DNA of 64,000 bases from Tretioscincus oriximinensis (taxonomy: Eukaryota > Chordata > Lepidosauria > Squamata > Gymnophthalmidae), in assembly GCA_022410635.1 (NCBI GenBank), contig JAJVDF010000166.1, positions 1,196,381-1,260,380 of the forward strand. Reading direction: 5' to 3'. The position numbers were made by a program, and so were the translations under genes. Below the pieces are notes generated by a model, which did no database searches, was not told where the DNA came from, and saw nothing but the letters and a program-made list of their open reading frames with translations. Below are positions 1 through 12,200 of the stretch, in pieces (position 1 is the first letter of the stretch; each line of letters opens with the position of its first letter).

Positions 1-20
1 AGGAATTATTGACAATTTGT

Positions 21-280
21 CATAAGAACATAAAAAGAGCCATACTGGATTGGGCCACAGCCCATCTAGTCCAGCATTCTGTCTTGCACAGAGGCCCACC
101 AGATGCACTTGGGCAGTCTGAACAGAGGAAAGCAAAATATGCACCTGTTCTCAACTCCCGGCAAATAGTATTTCAGAGTCCTACCTGTTGCTCCATCCCA
201 GAGGCAGCATCCAGACATCCATCCTATTACCTATTTATACCCTTGGTGTCCATAAATCTGTCTAGTCCTGCCTTGAAGCT
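21..280 (-). mobile_element. CR1-like LINE, 3' end fragment (copy 1)
   Basis: Reverse-strand 3' terminus of the same CR1 family seen at 4467, 25216, 47350 and 58018. It starts with the CATAAGAA-type terminal repeat, continues through the conserved 3' UTR and stops near the last codons of the ORF2 reading frame, so it is heavily 5'-truncated. It is more diverged than the other copies: only one terminal repeat is intact and substitutions are scattered through it. The family assignment rests on CR1 elements ending in short 8-bp 3' repeats. The 5' limit is approximate. Confidence 0.85.
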
Positions 281-629
281 TACCCTAGTCCTCACGGTAA
301 TGTGAACAGATGAGCCTTTTTCTAGATTTATCATGGAACATTTGACACAGAAAGAATAGGGGGAAAAGCAATCAAAAAACACCTTACAGATTCATTCATA
401 TTGCATATCAAATGCATCTTTTCTAGCATAGAATTCTCACAAGAAGAAAAAAATTGGCTACTGAGGCTGCATCCAGACAGCTGTAGCATGGGGCTATGTT
501 CAGATTGCTATATGTCAGTAGCAAAACTAACATAGCATCAGAGTTCTTTGCTGATAATTTTTATATTGTTATTGAGGGGCAATCAATACACACAGCAGTG
601 GTTTATAGAAAAAAAATTATTTATTTTTT
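281..629. other. No supported feature
   Basis: AT-rich sequence between the CR1 fragment and an L2-like tail. Short reading frames here lack codon structure or recognisable motifs. Confidence 0.6.
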
Positions 630-706
630 ATTTAAAAGATTTTTACCCCGCCCTTCCCCCCGAAGGTGTCCAGGGCGGCTCACACAAGGAAGTCTCCTTG
701 TGTGAG
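630..706 (-). repeat. L2-like 3' tail with perfect hairpin
   Basis: TTATTTATTT followed by TACCCCGCCC matches, in reverse orientation, the L2-like 3' end seen at 24724, 38290 and 39652. At 679-706 the sequence forms a perfect stem of two 12-bp arms (CTCACACAAGGA and its complement) around a 4-base loop. No coding part is present. The hairpin may be a local inverted duplication within the tail. Confidence 0.5.
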
Positions 707-1748
707 TTGCTATTTTAGAAACTTAAACTGGAGTCAAACTGAGGCTACAGTTGTGACTAAACATGCTGGTGATGGTTGTCTGTTTCCAGGCATTTCACTA
801 TGCACCATGTCTTCACTCATTAGGATATCTTGACAGAAAAGTCCATGGCCTGCTGTCTGGGCACCAGAAATTCTGAAAGTAATATGGAATATTGCGAAAA
901 AGTGGGGTTAAGAAAAATTATTTAGATATTGCTTGAATCTCATCTTTGAATCATCTCTAAAGTCACTTCAGAGATCTTTTCAACTGCTCCTGCACAGATC
1001 AAGATACAACTTTAAGAAACCCAGGCCTTGATGATGAGCTATATGATGCGACAAAATTATGGCTTGACATCTTTCAAGCTGAATAACAGTTTTAGAAGGC
1101 ACACAACATTTCCTCTGCCTGTTTGAACAATCCTAGCTAAAAATCACTATTTGACCACCGATGGAATTCTCTGGTTTGATCCACTTCAGTCAATGTGGAT
1201 TAGCTTGATCCATATTAACTGCAGGCAACAGACATCTGTATATGACAGCTTGCAATACTTTAGAAATGGGCTGAAGCCTGTCCATGCAGAAAGGTTTAGA
1301 ATGAAGCAGAGACAATTTCAGAGGATACACTGGGAGTTTCTGCTTCTTTATTCTTCTGCTTCCCCATCACTCAAATCCAGCACCCCATATATGTTTGAGT
1401 GACAAATGCCAACACAGAGATGCTTATGCATCACCCAGAGCTTCTGCTGCCTCATCTCAGTGCTGCTTTCTGCTGAGTCTGAATGTTAACAGACTTCTTT
1501 TGGAGTTCTGAAGCTGATTGCATTATCTAGCCAAAAAGCTGCAGGGGCTTTGAGGACTCTGCAGAGAAAACTCACAATTGTGACCAAACTGTGCATATAT
1601 TTTGCAACTGTTCCCTTAACCAAGAGACAATCAGATCTACATGTAGACATCCAGATTAAGAAGCAGAAGCTCACGTGTAGACTACATGTGGCCATTTAAG
1701 AAGCTCTTAACACAAATTCAATATGCATTACCACTAAGTCCATGAATA
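707..1748. other. No supported feature
   Basis: AT-rich unassigned sequence. No repeat recurring elsewhere in the window, no structural RNA and no convincing exon was seen. Confidence 0.55.
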
Positions 1749-1830
1749 TATACTGCTCAAAATAATTAAGGGAACACTTCGTGTTGCACTGTTATGATAA
1801 AGTGTTCCCTTAATTGTTTTGAGCAGTATA
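1749..1830. mobile_element. 82-bp Tc1/mariner-type hairpin MITE
   Basis: Two near-perfect 31-bp terminal inverted repeats (one mismatch) start with TATACTGCTCAAAA and enclose about 20 bases. Termini end in TA, the target dinucleotide of Tc1/mariner elements. A copy of exactly the same length lies at 24351-24432, a truncated one at 22637-22699, and one terminus alone at 3069. There is no transposase, so movement would have needed an autonomous relative in trans. RNA from either strand could fold into one long stem. Confidence 0.85.
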
Positions 1831-3068
1831 ATTTGTACTAGTGAGTTCCTCAAAATGGATCAATAACCCCATGCATAAAAGACCATAGATGTTTTCACTA
1901 TCAAAGAAGTATGCTAACTGCACGGTTCTTTGTCTAAAGATGGAGCATTTATTTAAAAAATGCACCGTTCATTGAAGCTGTAGGAACCATCACCATATGG
2001 TTCCTGCCAAATTTGAACAATTATTCTAGTCATTATTTAAGCTAGTCTGTTTTTTAAAATGTAATGAATATTCTCTACTTTTCACCCTTGAATACTGAAC
2101 CCTTATTGTCTTGGGCTGCAAATCATAACTTTGCACATAATTGCCCTTCAGATGCTGTTGGAGAAGATTAAGGAGAAGATTATTTATTGAGTTGATTTAG
2201 GTGTGACTATTTGCATTTGTAGTTTCAGCTCCTTAGCATAATAAGGCTAACAAAACAAACAGCTGGTTAACTTGGCATTCTGACTGCTGTTCTCCTTTGT
2301 CGTATATCTAGCACAGGTTTCCCAATAGAATTCCTTGTCTGACATTTCTACTTGCAAAACAGTTGATAGGGCAGGAATAAGTTGTTTTTATTTAAAAAGG
2401 AAGAATGGATGCTTTCTTCCCAATAAGAGCATCACTTTTCTAATTGGCATGCTGGATACTGTGCTGCCCCTCCTAGTTTTAAATCAGAAGCAGATTGCAT
2501 AACTTGATCGACTCAGTCTTCTCTTTAGCATGCCCAGATTTAGTGTGTTTACTTTTGGGTGGTCAGGAACAAAGGGACAGACAAGGTCTATTTATCTAGG
2601 ATTCAAGTTATGTAATTCACATTTGTAAACCTCTGTGTCCCAGGACCTGAAAAATCCACAGTTACAACACACAATTTAAGAATTTCCAGCAGTAATACCA
2701 CATTAATGAATAAGATTGGAATATGAATTCATATATTGGGTAAAAATGGCACTTATTTCTGGGATATTACATAACCCAACAATCTTTAATTTGCTCTCTG
2801 CTCAGTGTGGGCTGACTGAAAGAAAAATATGTGATTTCAACCCATCTTTATGAAAGTATTAACATATCCTTCTTGTGATGCTCAGAAGTTGCACGAAAGT
2901 CTGAAACTCCATCCAGGGTTACTTATTTATTCTGTACCAATTGGATATTGTATTGGGTATGAACAAACCAATACAAACAGTATTTTATTCAGGAATATTG
3001 GAATATAATGGAATTGGTAAACAACATCTGAATGTAGTATATCTATCCAATTAACTTGAGGCAGAATC
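1831..3068. other. No supported feature
   Basis: AT-rich unassigned sequence between two mariner-type termini. Nothing recurring or gene-like was seen. Confidence 0.55.
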
Positions 3069-3085
3069 TATACTGCTCAAAACAC
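3069..3085 (+). mobile_element. Lone mariner MITE terminus
   Basis: TATACTGCTCAAAAC matches the outer half of the TIR of the 1749-1830 MITE, with no partner arm nearby. It is probably a terminal remnant after deletion. Being short, it could in principle be a chance match, but the perfect 15-base identity near other copies makes that less likely. Confidence 0.5.
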
Positions 3086-4466
3086 TTTAGGTACATCACC
3101 TCTTCTCCTGGCCATGCAAACTTGGAAGCCAGGGGACAACAGATTTTTGCCCACTCTCATTTTTAAAGATGTCTTACACCAGCAGGTATGCCACATACCA
3201 GCAGTGGGTATTGAGAGTGGTAGGAAATGTAGCAGAGAGTTGTCTTTGTGTTCTGTCCCAAAATTATTTCTAACAGTCCTTTTTCATTCTGTACACCAGG
3301 TAGGAAACTGATAAGTGCAGAATCATGCAATTGCTTAGAACTTCTGGCTCTCCCATTGTGCCAATACCATGTTAAGGAGATTCCGCATGAATCTTTGAAG
3401 TTCACGAGGAAGACTTATTTGTAAAGCTTTTTGTTGTTGTTGTTGTTATTGTTATTGTTGTTGCTGTTAAATTTTGTTTAAGTAATATAAATAAATAAAA
3501 TAATAAAAATGCATGGAGTGAATCTGCACAATAATATAATTTTCTGTGTGACTCTTATACAGTTAGATTAGACATGGTAGAACAGGATAATGCTCCCACA
3601 AAAGCAACAAGAAAAAAACCCCAAAGCAAATCTTTATTATATCAGAATTCCAACCAGCCACTGTGGCCAGTAAAATCTCCTAAACATGTTCACTTCTTGT
3701 GGAAAGCTACACATTAAAAAAAGCAACTTAGCAAAGCCTGAACTAGTATTTTTAGCCAAGCAATTGCATCACATTGCTTTATCTAGTTATTTTTGTTAAA
3801 TTTTTTCCCCCAAGAAATGTATGGCTTGCTATTTATTTTTATTTTTAAAGATCAAAACAGAAGCCAAGAGAATCACAATTTGCTCTTGTCTTTCTTTTTT
3901 CAGTAGCTGAGATGAAAGTCAGGCTTTCGTGTTGCTTCAGGCCATTGCTGTAATTAGAGGGTCACTTAAAATGTATCAATATCACGCTTAATGAGGCAAA
4001 AGTGAAGTAGAGTTAAGAATGTGTCTGGGCAAAGTGCTAAGAGACAGTATTTGCTTAAATTAGAGTTTTTGTTAAAAATGCATGCATTGTCTACTGCAAT
4101 TAGAGACACTGCTTATTCCAGGAAAACTTGACCACAAAGGAAATGCTTCATATTGAGCCCTTCCTGACTTTTGAAGTCCTAGAGTATTTAACTATGTGAA
4201 GGATAGAAACACTCAAAAACTTGTTCCTTAAACAGAGTTTCATGTTGTGGAAATGGAACAACGTGTTTGATATTATATGAATTGGTACCTTTGATGTTTT
4301 TTAGAAACCTTCATCCATAAAAGGGCTGGAATCTGGGTAGAAAGCTCCATCCCCACTACTGGGGTGAATACCATGGTGTACATTCATTCTGGCACAGAAT
4401 ATGGGACGCAACTGCAAAGGGCCCAAATATCCTGGCAGAAAATACATTTATATCAAGACTAGTGGA
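3086..4466. other. Unassigned, with (TTG)n microsatellite
   Basis: AT-rich DNA. A TTG/TTA microsatellite lies at about 3431-3470, followed by an A/T-rich AATAAAT run. No gene is supported. Confidence 0.55.
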
Positions 4467-4906
4467 ATAAGAACATAAGAACATAAGAAGAGCCATACTG
4501 GATCAGGCCACAGCCCATCGAGTCCAGCATTCTGTGTCACACAAAGGCCCACCAGATGCACCTGGGCAGTCCGAACAGAGGAAAGCAAAATATGCTGCTC
4601 CTGTTCGTGACTCCCTGCAAATGGTATTTCAAAAGTCCTGCCTGTTGCTCCATCCCGGAGGCTACATCCAGACAACTATCTTAGTATCCATTTATACCCT
4701 TAGTGTCCATAAACCTGTCTAGTCCTGTCTTGAAACTATCCAAGCTGTTAGCTACCACTACCTCTTCAGGAAGTAAATTCCACAGGCCGATGACCCTCTG
4801 GGTGAAAAAATACTTCCCTTTGTCTGTTCTCACTTTTCTACCCAACAGTTTTAAGGAGTGCCCTCTGGTCCTTGTGTTGTGTGATAGAGAAAACATTTTT
4901 TCTCTA
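4467..4906 (-). mobile_element. CR1-like LINE, 3' fragment (copy 2)
   Basis: Reverse-strand CR1 3' end with two terminal TTCTTATG repeats, 3' UTR and the last ~70 codons of ORF2 (4681 to about 4906). The peptide contains FSLSHNTRTRGHSLKLL and ends in GLDRFMDTKGINGY, matching the other CR1 copies here. Homology stops abruptly at 4906 where copies at 25.6 and 58.4 kb continue. This is typical 5' truncation during target-primed reverse transcription. The coding remnant is open but far too short to function. Confidence 0.93.
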
Positions 4907-4919
4907 GGCCTGTTGAATA

Positions 4920-5021
4920 AGCCTGTTGAATTATGGTAGTGCAATGATCAAAAGCCCCTCCACCCCCTTCCCTCCATCCATGTCTCCACATATGCCTTGC
5001 CTCCATGCTGCAATCCCTTTC
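4920..5021 (+). repeat. Polypyrimidine repeat family, copy 1 left part
   Basis: C/T-rich DNA with CCATCCATC-type motifs, interrupted by the solo LTR and resuming at 5777. The same family lies at 21185-21835 (+) and 34965-35215 (-). A short non-repetitive head related to GTGCAATG...GCTC precedes the pyrimidine tract in the copies. Confidence 0.5.
5016..5021. repeat. Target site duplication, left (CCTTTC)
   Basis: CCTTTC here and at 5777-5782 flank the LTR exactly. Six-base duplications are typical of retroviral integration. Confidence 0.8.
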
Positions 5022-5776
5022 TGTTGGGATTAGCCATATAGGAATATATTAATTGGCATTAACATATCTGATATAAAATATACTAGGATTGACCTTTGCT
5101 AGCCAAAGTGAGGCCTGGGTGGAAAATTTTGAAAAATCTCTGGTTTCCCCAGCCCCAGGAGGTAAACAGGAGAGGCCAAATCTCTCTTCCTGTCCTGAGG
5201 GCATGTCTCATTCAAGGAACCCTGCCAGACTAAAAGGCTTAATGACACCTATTGTGACAAAAGGGCATTCATTGTTTAATTAGCCATGCACCTGGGCTAA
5301 AACCATTAGCTTGATAGTGGCAGAAGAGGAAGCCCATTAAAGCTTTATTCCCTTAGGTGAGTTACAGTATTCCTGGACCTAGGAGGGGAAACCAGGATAA
5401 ACGAAAGCTAAAAGGGTCAATCTTGTATCTTCTCACCATACCATATTTGGCATTTCCTGACCCAGGCTGCACCTCCTTGGGAGGGGAGTAATGTGTCACA
5501 CAGGTGTCACTACCTGGGTCCGCCCTAACCCACATGTTCTATACCATCCCTTTTGACTTCACGAAATTGATCCACGCCTTCTGATATTGTAGTCAATAAA
5601 AACCTCTGCACAACTGTGTTCTGGAGTGTCTCATGACCCAATGAGCCTCCTGGATCACCTTTGAACCCAAGCTATGGTCTCCGTGTGAATCTACTTTACA
5701 CGTGTCTGCTCGCTTTGGATCCAACTACCTTAGACAGGCTAAGGAGCCGAATAACATGGTAAGCGAACCCCCGTTA
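5022..5776 (+). mobile_element. Solo LTR of an endogenous retrovirus
   Basis: A 755-bp unit beginning TGTTGGGATTA and ending CCCCCGTTA, bounded by a 6-bp direct repeat CCTTTC. It carries the polyadenylation signal AATAAA at 5595-5600, followed by a stretch conserved with the second copy at 24835-25212 (start, signal region and AAGC(G/A)AACCCCCGTTA end). No internal retroviral genes are present, so this is a solo LTR left by recombination between two LTRs. A TATA-like TTCTATACC at about 5538 is only a candidate. The 3' end reads TA rather than the usual CA, a possible mutation or family trait. Confidence 0.82.
5595..5600 (+). promoter_or_regulatory. LTR polyadenylation signal
   Basis: AATAAA within the solo LTR, in the segment most conserved with the other LTR copy (signal at 25016-25021). 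It would mark the R region of the LTR; current activity is unknown. Confidence 0.6.
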
Positions 5777-6200
5777 CCTTTCTTCATTCCTGCAGCCAAT
5801 CCTCCATTTCTTTCCTGATCCCTCAACACACTCTCTTTACCCACTCCCTTCATTCCTCTTCCACTTTCTCTACCCCTTGCCTCCACCATTCATGCCTTTC
5901 TCCACCCCTCTAGGTTTCCCCATCCATCCATTCCTCTACGCCTTGCCTCCACACCTCCACCCCTTTTATCATTTATCCATCCTGCAGGGATTACAGGTAC
6001 AGATTCTCCAAGCCTTAGTTCAGTGATCTCCATTTCTTTTTCTGAATCCTTCCCTGGGGGATTATTTGCATGGTAGGCTGGATCATGACACTATACCTCT
6101 ATTGCTTTCCCCATCCATCCCTTTTCCCCTTGCCTCCACCACTCTATCTCCTTCCCCATCCATCCACCCTCCCAGCCCTAGAATGAGGTTCAATGCACAA
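5777..6200 (+). repeat. Polypyrimidine repeat family, copy 1 right part
   Basis: Continuation of the C/T-rich repeat after the LTR, beginning with the second CCTTTC duplication (5777-5782). Dense in TCCATCC, CTTGCCTCCA and CCACC motifs. It resembles 21185-21835. Distal boundary near 6200 is approximate. Confidence 0.55.
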
Positions 6201-7839
6201 CAGTTTATACATCCTATACATTCATAAGCTATAGCAGAAAGAAAGATGTAGCAATTGGAGTGATTGGGCACAATCTTACATTTTTTTAAATGTATTTTTT
6301 TTAAAAAAAACACCTGGATATCCAAAATCTTTTTCAAGCCCTTGGCAAGACACGTAGATTCTTTACAAGTTAAAATTAAAGCAAAACTTAGCACTATTTA
6401 CATTAGCTTTTGAACGAATGATCATAAACGTCTTAAAAGCAATTCAAATGCGTATGGAAACAAATTGACCACCTAACTTGAAAGGGTTTATATGGGCAAC
6501 ACTGACTCTAGGAGAATTGATCTTTGATCTGTTTCCTCATTTAGCAAATGCAAATGAACTGTGGTACAAATAACGTAACCAATTAACCCTCTTTATCTTC
6601 AGGGCACAAGGATTTCAAGCTATTGAGCCTGCTGGTCCAGATACAGAAGCAATTTATACAATTCTTCTTTCCTGATACATTTCCTATATAAAGAAGTTAA
6701 TGGTGAATTTAAAAGAAAGCTGATGAAAAGGTTCTTCTGCTATAGAAGCCATTGGTTGTTATTTTAAGTAACCTTTCTTTCTTGGATCCTTTGACATGGG
6801 CATGAATAGGAATGTTTGAGAACAGCGATCACATCTTCATATGGCTGGTTTATCATATTTATTAAAAAAAATACCTAGTTTTCCTATTGAGCATCTCTAC
6901 ACAATAATGTTCTTTCCAATTATAAGCAAAGTCTCATTCTCTGTTTTGGGCCTGGGGCTTTCTTGTGTTCAAATTGTTTAATGCAAAACAAATTATGACA
7001 TTCATTGGCTTCCTTCCCACCCACCCAAATCCCCCAGCATAGAACTAATTGCCTGGAAAGCAGATAATCATTACTTAAATCCCCAGTGTCTCCCCGAAAG
7101 TCCGGGTGTGTTCACAGTAGTGAGGAAAAACGGGTGCAAAAGCTGTGCGCCTCTGCACTGGGCACACATGGTTCCCTTTAATCCAAATGAGAAACACTGT
7201 CGCTATTCAGTTTGTACAGTCACATGTTTTCTGAATTTCAGTCAGAAAAACATTACAAGTGCAGCTTAAGCATGCTGTGGTGACTGTTTTACCATGTACT
7301 CCAGCTGGGCCGCTCAACTGGAGGCCAGTCTTCTGGCAAAGTCAGAAGCAGCCACAAGTATGGGGTAACGTTCATGGAAGCAGATCTCTGCAGATCTCCC
7401 TGTTGCTTCTCCTGTCTGAAAGTACTTCTTTTTATTATTGTTGCTCCAGCATGGGAAATTTGATCTGGGATTAGTTAGCACTCACGGTGGCTCCACTGTT
7501 TCCTGCCCTGTCAGGGCACTGATTAGAGCCCAGAACAGGGCAGGGAAGAAAGCTGTGAATTTAAGATCAGCTTTGTTGTTTTTCAATTCAATCCCCCCCC
7601 CCCCCGCTCCATTGTAAACGTAGCCACATAAATGGAAAATCAGTTATTTATTTTTGCCAAGAAGATACACAAAGATACCCATGAATGTGCATATAGTGAA
7701 GCAAGAATCAGCCATGAGTCAGTAATACCTAACAACAGCACCAACTATAATGAATGGACTTAAACAATTCAGGTCCATATCCTAAAATGAGTGGCCAGGG
7801 TACAGCTTTAACTGATTGATCAAATATCATTTTCCCCTG
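6201..7839. other. No supported feature
   Basis: Unassigned DNA. An 8T/8A palindromic run lies near 6294-6312 and a poly-C tract near 7592-7605. No gene evidence. Confidence 0.5.
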
Positions 7840-8133
7840 AGAGTCATCGGTCTATGGAATTAACTTTTAAAAGAGGTTGTGACAGCAGTCAGCCTGGAGA
7901 GCTGTAAAAAAAGGACTAGACAAATTTGTGGTGGATAAGAGACTCAATAGCTACTAGAATGGTTGTCCACATATTACTTCCAGATTGGAAAGAATGCCTC
8001 TAAATACTATTTGCAGGGTGAAAATTTGAGAGAGGGAAATTTCATCTAATTCTACAGTTTGAGAATGTCCAAGTGCAAATGCTGTGCCATTGTGTGAGAC
8101 AGAATGCTACTCTTATGTGACTATGTTCTTATT
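7840..8133 (+). mobile_element. Old CR1-like LINE 3' end (copy 6)
   Basis: Diverged forward-strand CR1 tail. It follows the same order as the young copies: GTCATCGGTCTATGGAATT (end of ORF2), a GGACTAGACAAATTTGTGG block, GAATGGTTGTCCA, then the 3' UTR with CAGAATGCTACT and a terminal TATGTTCTTATT. Many substitutions and small gaps indicate that it is considerably older than copies 2-5. It has no open coding sequence of useful length. Confidence 0.75.
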
Positions 8134-9100
8134 ACATTAAAAGCAACACACTGATAGAATATGGTATCCAAATTCAAAGGCACCTTTAAATGTGTCCTGA
8201 GTCAAAGTAAACCTAATTCTTAAAATGAGAGATCATTTGTTTTTAATCATCTCAAATTGTTATTTCATTAAGAGCTATGAAGAGAGTATTTAAGGAGTCT
8301 TAGGCATCATTCATGTGTGAATTTTGGATGACAGAGGAACTGAGGTAGTTGATTGCGGAGATGTGTCTTGATCAGTTGTGCAAGTTAGCAATGCTTCAGC
8401 CATTTTAGCCTTAACCTTGCATCGGAGTATTATTGAAATGTTCATGCAAACATTTCATAAAGCAAACCATGCCTTCTTTATACCGAGGTAAGCATTTGCA
8501 AGGATGTACTCTGTAGTCAAAGCAGTCTCTTGATTATAATGTGGATGCCTAGTCATGGGAAACAGTGACAGTGTGGGCAGGTGACCTTAGAGACACTTAG
8601 ATATTGTAATGGAAGCAGAGTATCTTTTATCTGTGTAACGTTTTTTAGAACATTCTTTGTTTGGTCTGTACTTTAATAAAGTTTATTTGGTGAAGGAGGT
8701 ACAATCAGTTTTGCCTGAGAGATTTGGCTCCCTCCTCAACATCTGAAAGACACAGCAGAAGTTGTTTCAATATGATATAATTGATTAACTACTGCAATGT
8801 AAATTTAAACATCTCCCACCCCTATGATGATCTAAGTCAACCTGTCAGAATATGAGGAAAACATGAGATTGCACCACATACTGATTGATGGGAGGTTACA
8901 TCTGACCACAACAGTATTCTACACAGAGGACAGTTCTGGATGTTCTGGTAAAGCAATATGGAACTTCATTCGTTTGAACAAAACTCTTCCGTATCACGTT
9001 TTTGCAACTGCTGTCTTCATACAGTTGTAAATGCAACGTCATGTGGATGCAGCCTTAGAGGAAGAGCCCCATTTGTTTATTCTCTAACAGCCTACAGTAC
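8134..9100. other. No supported feature
   Basis: AT-rich DNA with no repeat shared within the window and no coding signal. Confidence 0.5.
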
Positions 9101-9200
9101 TGAAGCATCTGAGGAAGTAGACTTGTCTACAAAACTGCACACTGCCTATCTTTTTCTTGTTGGTCTCTAAGGTGTTATGAGACCACTTAGCTGTTTCTCA
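9101..9200 (+). repeat. Ancient dispersed repeat, copy a
   Basis: GCATCTGAGGAAGTAGACTT, then TTGTTGGTCTCTAAGGTG, followed by a degraded tail, belongs to the same family as 33598-33710 (-), 61845-61925 (+) and 62728-62805 (-). I associate this layout with an old amniote interspersed repeat but cannot name it with confidence. Confidence 0.5.
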
Positions 9201-12200
9201 GAACTTGCTATCCACAGGTCAAAAAAGATGTATTCTTGGAGCTGAGACACTTAATAGATTTCACTATCATCTCAGATATAATCTGAACTGCAGGCCTGAG
9301 AAGCAGCAATTCTCTGTGACTAAAGCAAGCATTTCCTAAAACCTATGAGCCATATTATGGAATACAAGATGAAAAATAGCTGAGATGGGTAAAAATAGCT
9401 ATAGATTTTATTGAGGGATGTGGTTGTTACATCTAATGAGCATATTTCTTCTGAAGAGTGTTGCTTTAGGCTATCCATTCATCACCTTGTCCATCACAAA
9501 CCCAATAGGTATAATTTGTGAAACTAGAGTTTAAAATGATGCTATGACCTTGGTAGGCATCAGCCCAAATTGCTTCTTAAAAATGCATGCCATAATTTTA
9601 CCTTAATTAGCTTTTCTGTGGGCTGGGAAATTTAAACTCTGTACCTTGGGCTTAAGGAGGTGTGCTAGGGCAATTCTTAGTTCTTTTTTATTGCAAAATC
9701 TTCAGCCATCACAGACTGCACATTTTTACTAGAGTAAAAAGGCTGTTTTTTGTCAGCATTTAGAGTGTCTTAGTCACGTCTTCAGAGATTAAAAAAAAGC
9801 ACTATGTAATTAATTGGACTGACATGAAAGAGAACTTTTTCAGTAGTGACCACTGAAACCCTCCTGGCAAAGCAGAGAAGGCGGGGGGTCACAGTTCACT
9901 CAACTCTTTCTTCACATCCCCCCCCCCCCCCCCGCTGATTCTAGTTTTTTAGCTGACACCGGCTCCTTGGGCTGTTTCTTCCCATGTTGGAACAAAATCT
10001 TTAAACAGATTTAGCAAGAGCAATAGCACCAAAGTTCTTACTCATAAATAAAGTAGGCCTCCAACTGAACTTGTCTATACTTGCCAACAAGCCCAAGACA
10101 AAAGTCTTTCAAAAATTGTCTCTTCCCAGAGCAATGTTGATCAAACGACCTCACACAGAGAGGTGAGGTGGCAACTGGGAGAGGCACATCACCTTGCATG
10201 AAACTGGTCCCCAAAGCAGGAAGGAGCAAAGTCCAGGTTCCTACAGGTAAAGGCATCCTTTCCACACCCTTCCCTATCGGAACTTTCTTCTTGAAGGAGT
10301 TTTATTCAAGATCTTGGTTTTGGTTTTGTTTCAGTTATTTAAGATATTTAAGCAATAACATATTATGCAAAAGTTACATTACAGTCAGTGGCAGAAGAAC
10401 AGGAACAAATAACACTACAAAATGTACACTATGTTGCACAATGCTGGTAAGAGAGTAAAATTTACTAAATTAGAAAAACAAGTATTTTTTTTCTCTCTAA
10501 GGATTCATTTTTAAAATTCCTGCCTATGTCATTTCTTCAGTTATGTCTGCACAAAGGAGAAGCAACTATTTCTTGATCCAGTCTCTTGGTTGATTCTTTG
10601 GTAAATAATTGGGGTATTTATTTTTACTTTTTCATCTCCATTCTTGCTTCTGTTTCTGATCTAATCCATTTCAACGCTCAGAAAGAAAAAAAATCTCACT
10701 GAGGTTTTGCCTAATTACAATTAATTTATACTCTGCTCATTTTTTTTAAAAAAAACCGTCTACAATTATTTCCTCCCAGTGTTTATAACATCTTTCCACT
10801 TACTGTCTACTTGATTTTCACAATCTGCTGGTACTCAGTACACTTTTGTATTTTCTTGATAATTTTCTTCTGTTTCCACTACCCTTTCTAATTTTCTTGA
10901 TTTAATACTTGACTCATAAATTTATAATCTGTATCACCATTATTTTAATTTATTTTCTACTATATTAGACATTATAGAAGCTGTCATTTCCTATGGAGTT
11001 CATCACTGAACCATTATGAGTGACAATATAAAATTGCTTTATTATTCAACCAATTTCCTTTTTCAGGATTGAACTTACACAACTGTAGTAATGACCATGT
11101 GCACAACCAGGCATGTTATCTTGAACAGTTTATCATTGTCTTGATTGTTTGAAAAATCTTTCCCACAAGCTGTAATATGTTATGTAGTTCCTTTTCATGT
11201 GTTTTATTTATAAGTAAAGGTAACATTTGCTTTATTTTACATCACCTCAGATATCAAGATTTATAAAGAGGTTTATAACAGGCAAGCAAGTAAAGACACA
11301 CAGAGTATTTTGTAAACTATATAAAGGATTTTGGAGTAGCAAGCATCTGAAGAAAAATATGAACAGTCCATTCTCCTGTATGAGTCTGGGATGGTTACCA
11401 GTTACCACTTCTTGAGGGCTTTCATCTGCACTGTTTCCATACCATCCTGCATATTCATTGGAATGACTTTATTATCAATACCACAGACTTTCAGTGGGTG
11501 GAAGGTGCAAGCATGGAGGCTGTGCTATGAAGCAACACCTAAGAACAACTATGCAAAGTAAGCACCACATGGCTATGAGACTGTGGATCTGTTCAACTAT
11601 GTATTCAAATATCTCCTTGGAGTGGTGGCACAGTGGAAATGCACAGCAACCCACCCTAGAACCTCCCACCAATACCTATTGGTCATTCCGTGTAGAGCAG
11701 GCCGGATTGACAGAAGCAGCGTTTGTGCACAGGCACTTCTGCTATGGGCAAACCATAGCTAGAACACAATTAGCCAAAACTGCATCAGTTTTGAGGGGGA
11801 ACTCGGTGACATGTGAACTGTGTGCACCCGGTGCAAAGACACATATCTTTTGATCCCATTTTTTCCCCTCATAAGAATGCTGTCATGTTGCATCTAGTTT
11901 CCATCATTCCCATTTATGTATCTTTCCCTGCCAATCATTGCTAAATTCATAGTGCCCACGTATAACAGAAGGCTACTAAAATGTGTGCCCCACCAGGCCT
12001 GGGGCATGGACACTGACCCAATGACAGATTACCAAGCCAGTTTTACACTGCTGTGGTCAACCTCAGCTGCTGGGTCCCCACACAAGTCTCCAGGCAGCTC
12101 CAGGCACTTCCCTTTCTTCTGCTGCTTAGCACAGGGAAGGGCTACTATCCCCAACACACAGGGGGTGAAGACTTTATTGCCAGCCTTCCACACAATTAAT

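Noticed and set aside
4467..4906. Target duplication around CR1 copy 2 (TGGAATAAG versus TTGAATAAG)
   Set aside because: Imperfect match and position not exactly at the homology breakpoints; could be chance.
11494..11853. 119-codon frame
   Set aside because: No domain, no splice context and a competing reverse frame at the same place.
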